Below are positions 1-9,299 of a DNA stretch of 25,948 nucleotides, piece after piece. Under the pieces are notes generated by a model, which had not been told where the DNA came from, did no database searches, and saw only the letters and a list, made by a program, of their open reading frames with translations. This stretch comes from a virus: IMG/VR virus record IMGVR_UViG_3300042887_000043, positions 1 through 25,948 of that record; one strand, 5' to 3'. The position numbers were made by a program, and so were the translations under genes. Each line of letters begins with the position of its first letter. Position 1 is the stretch's first letter.

Positions 1-528
1 AGCGAGGACAAGGGCATGAGCGTCATGCTGATCGACTGCTGGAGCGAGCGCATCCAGTACCCCGAGCTGCGCCCCAAGGTGATCTCGGAGAGCGAGGAGA
101 TCTACGGCGACGAGAACGAGTTCGGCAACGGCAAGAAGGTCGACCTGATCCTGATCGAGGACAAGTCGGCCGGCATCGTGCTGCTGCAGGACTTACAGCG
201 CGCCGGGCTGCCTGTGCGCAGCTACAACCCGGGCAACGCCGACAAGACCATGCGGCTAAACATCGTGAGCCCGCTGATTGCTCGCGGCCGCGTCTACCTG
301 CCCGAGTCGACGATCAACCCGGGCTGCGCGCGTGACTGGTGCGACGCGTTCCTCAGTCAGGTCTGCAGCTTCCCGGACAGCAAGCACGACGACTACGTCG
401 ACGCGCTCAGTCAGGCGCTCAGGGTGCTGCGCGACATGGGCTTCGTAAACATTGACCCGGTCGCCGACCCTGACCTATACTACGCCGACGACGACCGCCC
501 CAAGCGCGACAACCCCTATGCAGCATAG
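1..528 (+). CDS. Terminase large subunit, C-terminal nuclease part (5' end outside window)
   Basis: The reading frame is open from base 1, so the gene begins upstream; an internal ATG at 16 is not the true start. Visible are about 175 residues of the RNase H-like nuclease half of a phage large terminase. The segment around DLILIEDKSAG carries the acidic cluster of a beta strand, and the late KHDDYVDAL segment matches the D-D-x-x-D signature that closes terminase nuclease sites. Family knowledge: this subunit is the ATP-driven packaging motor; its nuclease cuts concatemeric DNA during head filling and docks on the portal. The ATPase domain with its Walker motifs must lie upstream. The stop lies 7 bases before the next gene, so the two are probably co-transcribed. 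Confident as to family; the packaging strategy (headful or cohesive end) cannot be told. Confidence 0.9.
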   Translation, partial: SEDKGMSVMLIDCWSERIQYPELRPKVISESEEIYGDENEFGNGKKVDLILIEDKSAGIVLLQDLQRAGLPVRSYNPGNADKTMRLNIVSPLIARGRVYLPESTINPGCARDWCDAFLSQVCSFPDSKHDDYVDALSQALRVLRDMGFVNIDPVADPDLYYADDDRPKRDNPYAA

Positions 529-535
529 GTAAACC

Positions 536-3500
536 ATGAGCCGTATTAAACGAGCAGTCAAGGGTTTTATCGATCCCATTACCACGAAGGTGGAAGACTG
601 GAAGTGGCGGGCGCTTGCTGACGTCGACAAGGAGCTCAAGCTCAAGGAAGTACCCGACTACATTCAAGGCGGCTACGGCGGCTTCATGGCCGACCAGCTC
701 AAGCGCGCAGAGGCCGGCGACCTTAACGCCCGCGACCTCATCAAGGCCTACACCATCACCCAGTCATCGATCGGGCGCGGTGGCCTGTCGCACGCGACGG
801 CAACCAAGCGCGGCTTGAAGCTGCCCAACACCGGCGGCGAAGTGCGCCCCGAGGGTGCCTTTGCCGAGTGGCTGGGCTCGCCCTTAGGGCAGCGCTACCT
901 CGACATGGCCGAGCGCGGCGAGCTCGATTCCAAGGCGCTCAAAGAAATCCAAGCGGCGTTCGCGCCCTTTGGCAAGCAGAACGATCAGGTGGCCAAGATG
1001 GAGTGGGCGGCGCAGAACCTGCCCGGCATGGCCACCGACCTCAATACCCGCGTGACCGGTTCGCTCGGCGACTGGCGCAACTACACCGACGAATTGCGCG
1101 GCATCGCGGCCGCCAAGTCAGGCTTCGTTGGCTCGCTGCTCGGCCGCGGCGACGTGCCCACGCTGGACGCGCGTCAGCTCAACCTGCACGGCACCACGCC
1201 CCCAGTCGGGCTGGGCTCGATTCAGAACCGCGGGGGCGGTGCAGGTGGGCGCGAGCTCGTCGATCGCCTGAGCGCACGCCAAGAGGCGCTTGGTCTTAAG
1301 CTTGACCCAAGCCTCAACCCCTTCTACCAGCACCTCGGCCACCACGCCGTCTGGGACAAGATCGGCAACACAGAAACCACACATGCGGACTTGGTGCGAG
1401 CGATGCGCGACTACAACAAGGGCGGTGCCGTACACATGGCTGGCGGCAGCTTAGTCAAGAAGGCTGCCAAGGCCGCCACCAGCCGCATTGACATGAACTA
1501 CAAGGACGTGACTCAGCGCACGCCTGAGCTGCAAGATGCGGCCAACAAGCTCATCGGTGGCGAGCTCTCGGCGGCCGAGTACGACGCGCTGGTCAACCAA
1601 TACAAACCCGTCACGCCCTACGCCACGGTGCCCACACCCGCCACGCGCGAGGAGGCCACCGGCGCACTCACGGCCGATAAGCGCGAGCGCTACGGCCTGC
1701 CATCGCAGACGCTGGAGCAAGGCCACCCGGTCGGACTGCGCCTTGACATCCCGTCGTACAGCAACCACGGCGTCTGGGTGCCCACCGTGCACGAGCAGGA
1801 ACCCGGCTTTGGGGCTGGCAAGAGCATCGGGCACGAGAGCGTGGCAAGCGTGCTTAACCCGCAGTTTGGCATGTCCGAGAAGGCCGCGCTGGCCATCGCG
1901 AGCGGTAAGCCCAAGGGCACGATCGCAACGATCAAGGGCGACTGGAATAAGCTGAGTGAGCAGGAGGCCGTCGAGCGCGCAAAGGAGTACCTGAAGAGCC
2001 CCGAGTGGCGTCAGGTGGGCATGGATCCCGAGCGGCACTCGTACTTCTACGACCGCGCGACTATGCAGCCCGTCACGAGCGCCGACGAGGCGCTGCAGAT
2101 CGGTCCGCTCGTGCTGGTGAAGAACCCCGTGTATGGCAAGAAGGAGGACTTTAAGTACGCCGCGGGCGGGATGGTTGACTCGGTGCCCGAGGAGGCGATC
2201 AAGAACATGGTTAAAGACCCACAGGCAGCACGACTGCTCGACCTTGATCTCGCCAAGTACGCGCTGATGAACCAGCCGCAGAAGATGGCCGCGGGCGGTA
2301 TCGCGCGCATGGCCGGCGGTGGTGCGCGCAAAGTAGCTAGGGACGCCTCAAGTTCAATTTTGAACAAAGGGTTTGAAGCACTGGAAGCGCAAGCAGCGCA
2401 AGCAGCCGCAGCCAACACGATTAAAGCCGCCGACCGGGCAGCAGCCGGGCGCGCAGCGGCAGCACAGATTGAAGCCCAGCCTGAAGTACCAATGTCAGAG
2501 GCGCTGGGCAATCTGAACACCGAGGGCAAACGGATAGTTGGCACCCAAGCCGATCGTACCCGCGTTGGGGGCGGCAACATTGGTGGTGCTCCCTTTTCCG
2601 CAATATCGCTGGCCGATCCTAACTACCAAGGTAAGGTCTGGGGCGTGGGTAGCCAAAGCGCTGCAAGTACGCTCACTAATCAAAACGACCCACGCACAAT
2701 TTGGACAACACTGCTGGGTTCAAAATTCCAGCTTAAGACCAATCCGATTGTGTTTGCCAAGCTTGAAAAAGAATTTAGACAAGCAATGAAAGACGGGAAA
2801 CTAAGCCCCGAGCTCGAAGCCAAGATCAATCACAACTTAGCGCTTAACTTTGGCGAGGGCGCTGACATCCGCGATCCGAACATTTGGAAGGCAGCCGACA
2901 GCTTTGATCGCCGCGCGGCATTGTCCGATATCATGATCGGCGAAGGCATCCCTCCTAGCAAGGGCGGCGTAGCGTTGGGCGGCGCGAAGAGCGGCAAGGG
3001 GGTTATTTTTGATCCGCTTAGCATCCTCACTCGTGAGACGGAGCCCAGCCTTCGCGGCGATGTACCCACCTTTTCGCTCGGCCCGCGTCTGTTCACGATG
3101 AGTGGCGAGACGTCGTTTCGCCCTGACTTACATCCCGGCTTTCCAATGCTGCTTCACGGCGAAGACCTTGGGTTTAACGTGCGTCCGGTGCCCAACGAGA
3201 TTGCGCTGCCTGATTATCGTACCGAGTTTGCACGACGTAATCCTACGCGCGATCCCAGCTACTACGATCTGACCAAAGGCTTTAAGGGTGAAGGCCTGCC
3301 CAGCCAGATGATCACTGAAGAGTGGTTGAGTCATTTGCAAAAGCACGGCCATAAGGACGGCGGCGCGGTGCATATGAAGGACGGCGGCAAGGCCGACGAG
3401 GACCTCTTCGCGCTCAAGCCCCAGCCCAAGCCGGCCATCCCGACGGTGCGAGAGCTCGTTGCTGAGATCGGCAAGAACCCTGCGCGCTACGAAGCACCAT

Positions 3501-6500
3501 ACCCGCCCAAGGACGCGACACCGGCTCAGATGCAGGCGTACCGACTGATGCAGGCCGCAAAGACGACGCCCGACGCCAACCGCTACCTCGAGTCGCTGAA
3601 CCCGTACTTTGACTCGCAGCTCCGCTTTGACATCGGCGCGGGCAACGAGGCAGGGTACGTCAAGTTCAAGGAGCCAAACATCGCGGTGATGCAGAAGCTC
3701 GAGGACGTGAAGAACACGATCCCCCACGAGCTCACGCACACGCTGCAGCTCGGCAAGGGCGCAGGCGTTGAGCTCGAGCGCGACCGCCAAGTCATGCAGC
3801 GCGCGCAGGCGCTACCTGCTGCAATGCAACAAAGCGTGCTGCCCTCTGATAATCGTTTTGAGAACATGAAGGAAGTCTGGGCGAACGTCAACGCCCGAGC
3901 ACACGAGGTCAACGCCGCAGGTGGTGACTTCATCAACTCGCCCGAGGGGCGTGCGTTGTTCCCCACGCCCGAGATGCAGCGCGAGTACTACACGAAGTCG
4001 ATGCCGGGCGTGAACAGCATGACGCCCAGCACCGGCACGTTTGTGCCGAATCGCAGGTACGCAGACGGCGGTGGCGTATTTAACCCACAGGGTTCTGACT
4101 ATGACTACCAGACGGCTCGCGCTTACGGTATGGGGCAAGGTGACGGCAACTGGGGCTCAGTCGCACCGGCGTCAGAAGGAGAGCGCAAGCTGCATGGCCT
4201 GCCCGAGGACAGCTACCTCATGCTTAAAGGTGCACAACATCCTACATGGGGTAAGGCTGTTGAGGCAGAAGAGTCTCGTGGCTCAAAGGTCGTCAAGTAT
4301 GGCGATCGTTACTACTCTGTGCCCAAGAAGGCCAACGGCGGTCAAGTGCAGCGTTTTGATGACGGCGGCGAAGTCAGCCAGTCAGAGCTTGATCGCATGC
4401 GCTTTGAGATTGCGCAATCCCAGAACCCGACTAGCCCCGTGATGCAGGCGACACCGCGCAGTGCGATGCAAGACGCGATCGGCACGTTCGGTGGCTACAT
4501 GGATCGTGCCGGCAAGTTCGTGAGCGAGGCGATTGCGCCGACCGCCGAAAAGCACCCGGTCAAGCACTTCCTCGCGGATCTGATTCTGGCTGAGTCGCTC
4601 AAGAGCGCCGGCACCGCGTTGCAGGACTACACGGGCACCGCACGCGAGGCAGACGAAGACAACCCCGTGCGCGGCGTTATCAGTAAGGACTGGCGCAATC
4701 TGACTACGAGCCGGGAGCCCCTACTTGACCCGCGCGCGTTGGACATCGCGGGCTTTGCAACACCAGTCGTCAGGGGTGCAACGAAGCTTGCCCGAGTGGG
4801 TGCGAAAGCTGTTGCCCCGTTTGCAACGAGGGTCGACGACATGGTGCGTGAACTCAGCGCGTCAGGCGCGATCCCGCAGCCGGGTCTGTCAATCAAGGAT
4901 GTCACACCCAAGGCTCTTGCCCCCGCCAACGCGCAGGGCTTCTACTCGCCCACCGAGGCTGCTGCATTGAACCTGCAGCGCAAGTCTGGCAGCGGGCAGG
5001 CGCTCTTGAACGACGTCTTGAAGGGCGAGAACGTGCGCGCGGAAGAGGTCAGCAGGATGGGGCTCGATACGTTCCTGAAAGATAATCCCAACGTCACGGC
5101 CGCCGAGGTGCAGGACTACATCGCCAAGAATAAACTACAACTGGGCGACAGGACCTACAAAAAAGAAAACGTGAAGTGGGGTGAGAATGAGAACGGTGAG
5201 ATAGTCACTGAGAACTTGCCGAACCCGTACACGATTTCAAGCGAGTACGGTAAGACGTACATCACCAATTCCAAAAACAATACGTTAGGCATAACGTTTA
5301 AAAACGAGGCAGAAGCTAAGAAGTACATCGAGGACTTGGTCGTCGATGACGCCCTGCTGCCCAACGACCTGAAGTGGGCGCAGTGGTCGCTACCCGGTGG
5401 CGAGAACCACCGCGAGGTCACCCTGAACCTGCCAAGCGGCAAGCGCGAGGACATGGTGTACAAGGAGCAGAGCCTTGAGTCGCTCAAAAGAGGGGCGCTA
5501 GACTACGCGGCAATGGGCGACCTCAGCAGCGCCAAGCAGCTCTCAACAAGAGCCGAGAAGCTCGAGCGCGAGATCGAGCAGTTAAAGCGTCAACCACAGA
5601 ACCGCACGCCCGAGTTTCCCAAGCAAGCCGAGATTGATGACTTAGACGCGCGCATGGCGCAGCTAAAGGCCGAGGGTAATCGTGAAGAATTTGGCAAGCT
5701 ACAGAGTGAAAGAACCGAGCTGCGTGCTGAGCGCAGTGCGTACTTAGCGCGCGAAGAAGCGCGGCTTCAAAAGGAAGCATACACAAATCAATTCCGCGAA
5801 TCGCACTGGGAGGACCCCAACGTGCTTGCCCACCTGCGCATGAGCGACCGGGTCACCGACGGCAAGAAGACGCTGTTAGTTGACGAGGTGCAGTCTGACT
5901 GGCACCAGAAGGGTCGTGAGCGCGGCTACAAGGGCGACGAGATTGACACCACTGGCTGGGAGGTGGAACACCTCTACGCCACCCGGCCTGACGAGGTTGC
6001 CGTGTATGACGCCCGCGGCAAGGAAATCTGGGCGGGTAAGGTAAAAGGCGACGATGCGCAGGCAATAGAAAAGGTTGTCGAGGAGCTTAAGAAGAAGCAG
6101 GTGCCACAAGCCCCATACAAGGACGACTGGTATCAGCTTGTACTGCGCCGCGCAATCAAAGAGGCAGTTGATGGTGGGTACGACCGCGTGGCGTTACCCA
6201 CTGGCAGCGAAGTGGCGCAGCGGTTTGGTATGGGCAATCTCATCGATCGTATTGACTACCACAAGAACTCCGACGGCACTTACGGACTATCAGCCATCAA
6301 AAACGGTCGCGAAGTCGTTGCGAGGGAGTACCTTAAGCAAAACGAGCTTTTTGATATTGTTGGCAAAGAAATGGGGGAGAAAATGGCTAAGGGTCAGGGT
6401 AAGGACTCGGTTCCAATTGATCCTGACTTGGCAGAAGAGTACGGGTTTGATTCTTATAAATCACTCACAGGTCTTGATCTTGTTGTTGGCGGCAAGGGTA

Positions 6501-6742
6501 TGAAGAAGTACTACGACGAGGTCTACCCTAACTACCTTAAAAAGTTTGGCAAGAAGTACGGCGCAACTATTGGCGAGACGACCGTTGACGCGGACGGTGT
6601 AGCCAAGCCACTGCGCTACATGGATATCACACCAGCAATGCGTGAAGAGTTTAAGACTGGTATTCACATGAAGCGTGGCGGCAAGGTGTCGTTCGCCTCA
6701 AACGTTGACGCAATGCGTCATGAATTAACACAAAGGCAATAA
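536..6742 (+). CDS. Giant modular polyvalent-type phage protein (2068 aa) with HExxH metallopeptidase module
   Basis: A single uninterrupted frame lies between terminase and portal. Modules I can separate: (1) about residues 1-220, helical, ending in GFVGSLLGRGDVPTLDARQ; (2) about 398-535, with RQVGMDPERHSYFYDR, resembling a large-polyvalent-protein-associated (LPD) domain; (3) about 660-935, beginning GTQADRTRVGGG; (4) about 955-1175, a zinc-peptidase-like module with HELTH at 1064-1068; (5) about 1185-1262, with YDYQTARAYGMG and a late HPTW; (6) about 1280-1460, helical; (7) about 1468-1540, starting GFYSPTEAAALNLQ; (8) a coiled coil at about 1650-1750; (9) about 1774-1900, with DEVQSDWHQKGRERGY and GGYDRVALPTG, a segment widespread in phage and plasmid polyvalent proteins. 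GG-x-V motifs (G296, G544, G942, G1179, G1268, G1277, G2048) fall mainly between modules. Iyer, Burroughs and Aravind proposed that polyvalent proteins are carried into the host with the DNA to counter defences; applying this here is inference. Activity of the peptidase is unproven. Confidence 0.8.
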   Translation: MSRIKRAVKGFIDPITTKVEDWKWRALADVDKELKLKEVPDYIQGGYGGFMADQLKRAEAGDLNARDLIKAYTITQSSIGRGGLSHATATKRGLKLPNTGGEVRPEGAFAEWLGSPLGQRYLDMAERGELDSKALKEIQAAFAPFGKQNDQVAKMEWAAQNLPGMATDLNTRVTGSLGDWRNYTDELRGIAAAKSGFVGSLLGRGDVPTLDARQLNLHGTTPPVGLGSIQNRGGGAGGRELVDRLSARQEALGLKLDPSLNPFYQHLGHHAVWDKIGNTETTHADLVRAMRDYNKGGAVHMAGGSLVKKAAKAATSRIDMNYKDVTQRTPELQDAANKLIGGELSAAEYDALVNQYKPVTPYATVPTPATREEATGALTADKRERYGLPSQTLEQGHPVGLRLDIPSYSNHGVWVPTVHEQEPGFGAGKSIGHESVASVLNPQFGMSEKAALAIASGKPKGTIATIKGDWNKLSEQEAVERAKEYLKSPEWRQVGMDPERHSYFYDRATMQPVTSADEALQIGPLVLVKNPVYGKKEDFKYAAGGMVDSVPEEAIKNMVKDPQAARLLDLDLAKYALMNQPQKMAAGGIARMAGGGARKVARDASSSILNKGFEALEAQAAQAAAANTIKAADRAAAGRAAAAQIEAQPEVPMSEALGNLNTEGKRIVGTQADRTRVGGGNIGGAPFSAISLADPNYQGKVWGVGSQSAASTLTNQNDPRTIWTTLLGSKFQLKTNPIVFAKLEKEFRQAMKDGKLSPELEAKINHNLALNFGEGADIRDPNIWKAADSFDRRAALSDIMIGEGIPPSKGGVALGGAKSGKGVIFDPLSILTRETEPSLRGDVPTFSLGPRLFTMSGETSFRPDLHPGFPMLLHGEDLGFNVRPVPNEIALPDYRTEFARRNPTRDPSYYDLTKGFKGEGLPSQMITEEWLSHLQKHGHKDGGAVHMKDGGKADEDLFALKPQPKPAIPTVRELVAEIGKNPARYEAPYPPKDATPAQMQAYRLMQAAKTTPDANRYLESLNPYFDSQLRFDIGAGNEAGYVKFKEPNIAVMQKLEDVKNTIPHELTHTLQLGKGAGVELERDRQVMQRAQALPAAMQQSVLPSDNRFENMKEVWANVNARAHEVNAAGGDFINSPEGRALFPTPEMQREYYTKSMPGVNSMTPSTGTFVPNRRYADGGGVFNPQGSDYDYQTARAYGMGQGDGNWGSVAPASEGERKLHGLPEDSYLMLKGAQHPTWGKAVEAEESRGSKVVKYGDRYYSVPKKANGGQVQRFDDGGEVSQSELDRMRFEIAQSQNPTSPVMQATPRSAMQDAIGTFGGYMDRAGKFVSEAIAPTAEKHPVKHFLADLILAESLKSAGTALQDYTGTAREADEDNPVRGVISKDWRNLTTSREPLLDPRALDIAGFATPVVRGATKLARVGAKAVAPFATRVDDMVRELSASGAIPQPGLSIKDVTPKALAPANAQGFYSPTEAAALNLQRKSGSGQALLNDVLKGENVRAEEVSRMGLDTFLKDNPNVTAAEVQDYIAKNKLQLGDRTYKKENVKWGENENGEIVTENLPNPYTISSEYGKTYITNSKNNTLGITFKNEAEAKKYIEDLVVDDALLPNDLKWAQWSLPGGENHREVTLNLPSGKREDMVYKEQSLESLKRGALDYAAMGDLSSAKQLSTRAEKLEREIEQLKRQPQNRTPEFPKQAEIDDLDARMAQLKAEGNREEFGKLQSERTELRAERSAYLAREEARLQKEAYTNQFRESHWEDPNVLAHLRMSDRVTDGKKTLLVDEVQSDWHQKGRERGYKGDEIDTTGWEVEHLYATRPDEVAVYDARGKEIWAGKVKGDDAQAIEKVVEELKKKQVPQAPYKDDWYQLVLRRAIKEAVDGGYDRVALPTGSEVAQRFGMGNLIDRIDYHKNSDGTYGLSAIKNGREVVAREYLKQNELFDIVGKEMGEKMAKGQGKDSVPIDPDLAEEYGFDSYKSLTGLDLVVGGKGMKKYYDEVYPNYLKKFGKKYGATIGETTVDADGVAKPLRYMDITPAMREEFKTGIHMKRGGKVSFASNVDAMRHELTQRQ

Positions 6743-6744
6743 CT

Positions 6745-9297
6745 ATGGCCACTGAAATGCCAATCCCTCAGGACTTCGGTCGCTTTATCCCGCCCGCGGC
6801 GCAGGGTGACAACGAGTTCGCAAGCAGCGAGTTCGGCGACGTTGCCGAGGTCGACCTGTTCAAGCAGCCTGAGGTTGAGGAGCAGGACGACGGCTCAGCG
6901 ATTGTGCGTCTAGATGATGACACGCTGGGGCCAGAAGACTCACCGGACTTCTACGAGAACTTAGCCGAAAGCATCCGTGCGTATGACTTATCGGGCATCG
7001 CGTCTAAGTACATCGAGCTCGTTGAGAAGGACAAGGACGCCCGCGAAGGTCGCGACAAGCAGTACGAGGAAGGATTGCGTCGCACAGGACTTGGGCAAGA
7101 CGCCCCCGGTGGCGCATCTTTTATGGGTGCCAGTAAGGTCGTGCACCCCATCATGGCCGAGGGCTGCGTGGACTTCGCAGCGCGCGCCATCAAGGAGTTG
7201 TTTCCACCAGACGGGCCAGTGCGCTCAAAGATTCTGGGCGAGGTGACTGAGCAGAAGACGATGATCGCCGAGCGCAAGCGCGATTACATGAACTACCAGT
7301 TGACCGAGAAGATCGAGGAGTACCGTGACGAGGAAGAGCAGCTCTTAACCCAGTTGCCGCTCGGTGGCTCGCAGTACATGAAGATCTGGTACGACGAGAG
7401 CAAGCGCCGTCCGTGCGCCGAGTTCCTGCCGATCGATAACGTGTACTTGCCCTTTGCCGCGGCGAACTTTTACACCGCGAGCCGTGTGACCGAGGTCAAC
7501 GACATCACGCAAGACGACTTTGAGGCTCGCGTCTCATCAGGTCTGTACATCGATCTTGACATCTACCGTGCGAGCCAAGAGCCTGAGGAGAGTAAGCCTG
7601 AGAAGGCGAACAACAAGATTGAGGGTCGCAAGTCAGAGTCTGACAACATTGACGGCGTGCGCCGCGTGTTCCACATCTACACGTGGATGGAGCTCGAGGA
7701 CGATCAGAAGTCCAAGGGCGAGCGTGCGCCCTACATCCTGATGATCGATGACCTGTCGTCCGAGGTCGTGGGTCTGTACCGTAACTGGGAAGACGGCGAC
7801 GAGCTCATGACTAAGCTCGACTGGATCGTTGAGTTTAAATTCATCCCTTGGCGAGGTGCGTATGCCGTTGGTTTGCCCCATCTTATTGGCGGTCTGTCTG
7901 CTGCTCTTACTGGTGCTTTGCGGGCTCTGCTTGATTCTGCTCATATAAACAACGCCCCCACGATGCTCAAGCTCAAGGGTGGCAAGGTGTCTGGCCAGAG
8001 CATTGTTGTCGAGCCCACGCAGGTCACGGAGATTGAGGGTGCACCGGGCGTGGACGACGTGAGAAAGATCGCGATGCCGATGCCGTTTAACCAACCCTCT
8101 GCGGTGTTGTTTCAGCTTTTAGGCTGGCTTACATCGGCGGCTAAGGGTGTAGTGACTACCGCCGAAGAGAAGATCGCTAACGTCACCTCTAACGCCCCCG
8201 TAGGCACCACGCAGGCGCTGATCGAGCAGGGTGCTGCGGTGTTCTCATCCATCCACGCGCGGCTGCACACAAGCCAAGCACGGGTGCTCAAGATCATCGG
8301 GCGCTTGAATCGCTGGTACTTGGATGACAACCCTGACGAGATGAGTCAAGAGTTAGGCGTCACCTCAAAGGACTTTGAGAAGAACTCTGACGTTGTACCA
8401 GTGTCGGATCCCCACATCTTTGCGGAGTCACAACGCTATGCACAAGTACAGGCTCTCGCCGCACGCGCGCAGGCGAATCCAGACCTATACAATCGACTGG
8501 CTGTTGAGAAGCGAATTCTTAAGCAGATCAAGCTTCCTGATATCAATGAAGTGCTACCTGATCCGCAAGACGTTAAGGAAATGAACCCCGCGCTTGAGAA
8601 CGTCGCCATGACGCTTGGTAAGCCCGTTGGCGCGTTTCCCAACCAAGAGCACTTAGCGCACATGCAAGTTCACTTGGACTACGCCAAGGACCCTATGTAC
8701 GGCGCAAGCCCCATCATGGCCCCGGTGTTTATCCCCGCGATGCTTGAGCACTTAAAGCAGCACTTAACGCTCTGGTACCTGAACTCGATGGACCGGTACG
8801 CGTCTGACGCGCTAGGCGAGCAGTTTGATATCTTGAAGGTGCAACCCATCATTCAGGAGGCGCAGAAATTGCTTGCAGCGAGCTCGCAGCACGTGCACCA
8901 AGACACGCAGCAGCAGTTTGCGGGTGTGGTGCCGATCATGCAGCAGATGATCCAGACCATCCAGCAACTTAAAGCGCAGCAACAGCCTACTGATCCGTCA
9001 GTGCAGGCGCTTGTTCAGACCCAGATGGCCGAGACTAACCGTAAGGCGGCAGAGGATCAGGCTCGTTTACAGCTTGATGGCGCAAAACTCGCGGCAGATA
9101 CGAAGGCCAAGCAGGAGAAGAACGTTGCCGACCAGCAGATTAAGGCGGCAGAGCTCACGCACGACATCAACTTACTCACGCTTGAGCAGCAGCACGAAGC
9201 ACAGCGTCAACAACTCGCAGCACAACAGCAGCAACAATTAGCAGCACAACAAGCAGCACAACAATCCCAACCTGAAGCACCACCCCAAGGAGTTTAA
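6745..9297 (+). CDS. Portal (head-tail connector) protein
   Basis: The 850-residue product has the length and block pattern of large podovirus portals. Recognisable segments are VHPIMAEGCVDFAARAIKELFPP (about residues 130-155), the acidic YRDEEEQLLTQLPLGGSQYMK region, the GLPHLIGGLSAALTGALRALLDSA helix-rich crown/wing segment, and PSAVLFQLLGWLTSAAKGV before the long helical C-terminus. The last ~150 residues are Gln-rich and predicted helical or coiled coil, ending in a low-complexity AAQQ run. Role by family: a dodecameric ring at one head vertex, the channel through which terminase pumps DNA and the platform for the adaptor. AAAGG about 10 bases upstream of ATG 6745 serves as ribosome site; the gene starts 2 bases after the giant gene stops. 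Near the N-terminus DGSAI (49-53) is shared with the scaffold. Confidence 0.88.
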   Translation: MATEMPIPQDFGRFIPPAAQGDNEFASSEFGDVAEVDLFKQPEVEEQDDGSAIVRLDDDTLGPEDSPDFYENLAESIRAYDLSGIASKYIELVEKDKDAREGRDKQYEEGLRRTGLGQDAPGGASFMGASKVVHPIMAEGCVDFAARAIKELFPPDGPVRSKILGEVTEQKTMIAERKRDYMNYQLTEKIEEYRDEEEQLLTQLPLGGSQYMKIWYDESKRRPCAEFLPIDNVYLPFAAANFYTASRVTEVNDITQDDFEARVSSGLYIDLDIYRASQEPEESKPEKANNKIEGRKSESDNIDGVRRVFHIYTWMELEDDQKSKGERAPYILMIDDLSSEVVGLYRNWEDGDELMTKLDWIVEFKFIPWRGAYAVGLPHLIGGLSAALTGALRALLDSAHINNAPTMLKLKGGKVSGQSIVVEPTQVTEIEGAPGVDDVRKIAMPMPFNQPSAVLFQLLGWLTSAAKGVVTTAEEKIANVTSNAPVGTTQALIEQGAAVFSSIHARLHTSQARVLKIIGRLNRWYLDDNPDEMSQELGVTSKDFEKNSDVVPVSDPHIFAESQRYAQVQALAARAQANPDLYNRLAVEKRILKQIKLPDINEVLPDPQDVKEMNPALENVAMTLGKPVGAFPNQEHLAHMQVHLDYAKDPMYGASPIMAPVFIPAMLEHLKQHLTLWYLNSMDRYASDALGEQFDILKVQPIIQEAQKLLAASSQHVHQDTQQQFAGVVPIMQQMIQTIQQLKAQQQPTDPSVQALVQTQMAETNRKAAEDQARLQLDGAKLAADTKAKQEKNVADQQIKAAELTHDINLLTLEQQHEAQRQQLAAQQQQQLAAQQAAQQSQPEAPPQGV
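9217..9264 (+). repeat. Gln/Ala-coding low-complexity repeat at the portal C-terminus
   Basis: The 11-base unit gcagcacaaca occurs at 9217, 9241 and 9253, surrounded by further CAA/CAG codons, giving an AAQQ-rich tail on the portal. Such simple repeats can change length by slippage. The portal barrel of P22-type portals is also C-terminal and helical, so the tail may extend a barrel, but this is inference. Confidence 0.7.
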
Positions 9298-9299
9298 TC

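Noticed and set aside
3128-3790. Long antisense open frame (220 codons) and other antisense frames inside the giant gene (for example 1451-2038, 2047-2580)
   Set aside because: They mirror the GC-rich codon pattern of the sense gene, have no ribosome sites and give no recognisable protein patterns; sense frame is continuous and domain-rich.
7978-7995. KGGKVSG in the portal as another copy of the GG-x-V motif
   Set aside because: It is embedded in a folded part of the portal and has no tandem or boundary context; a chance match is more likely.
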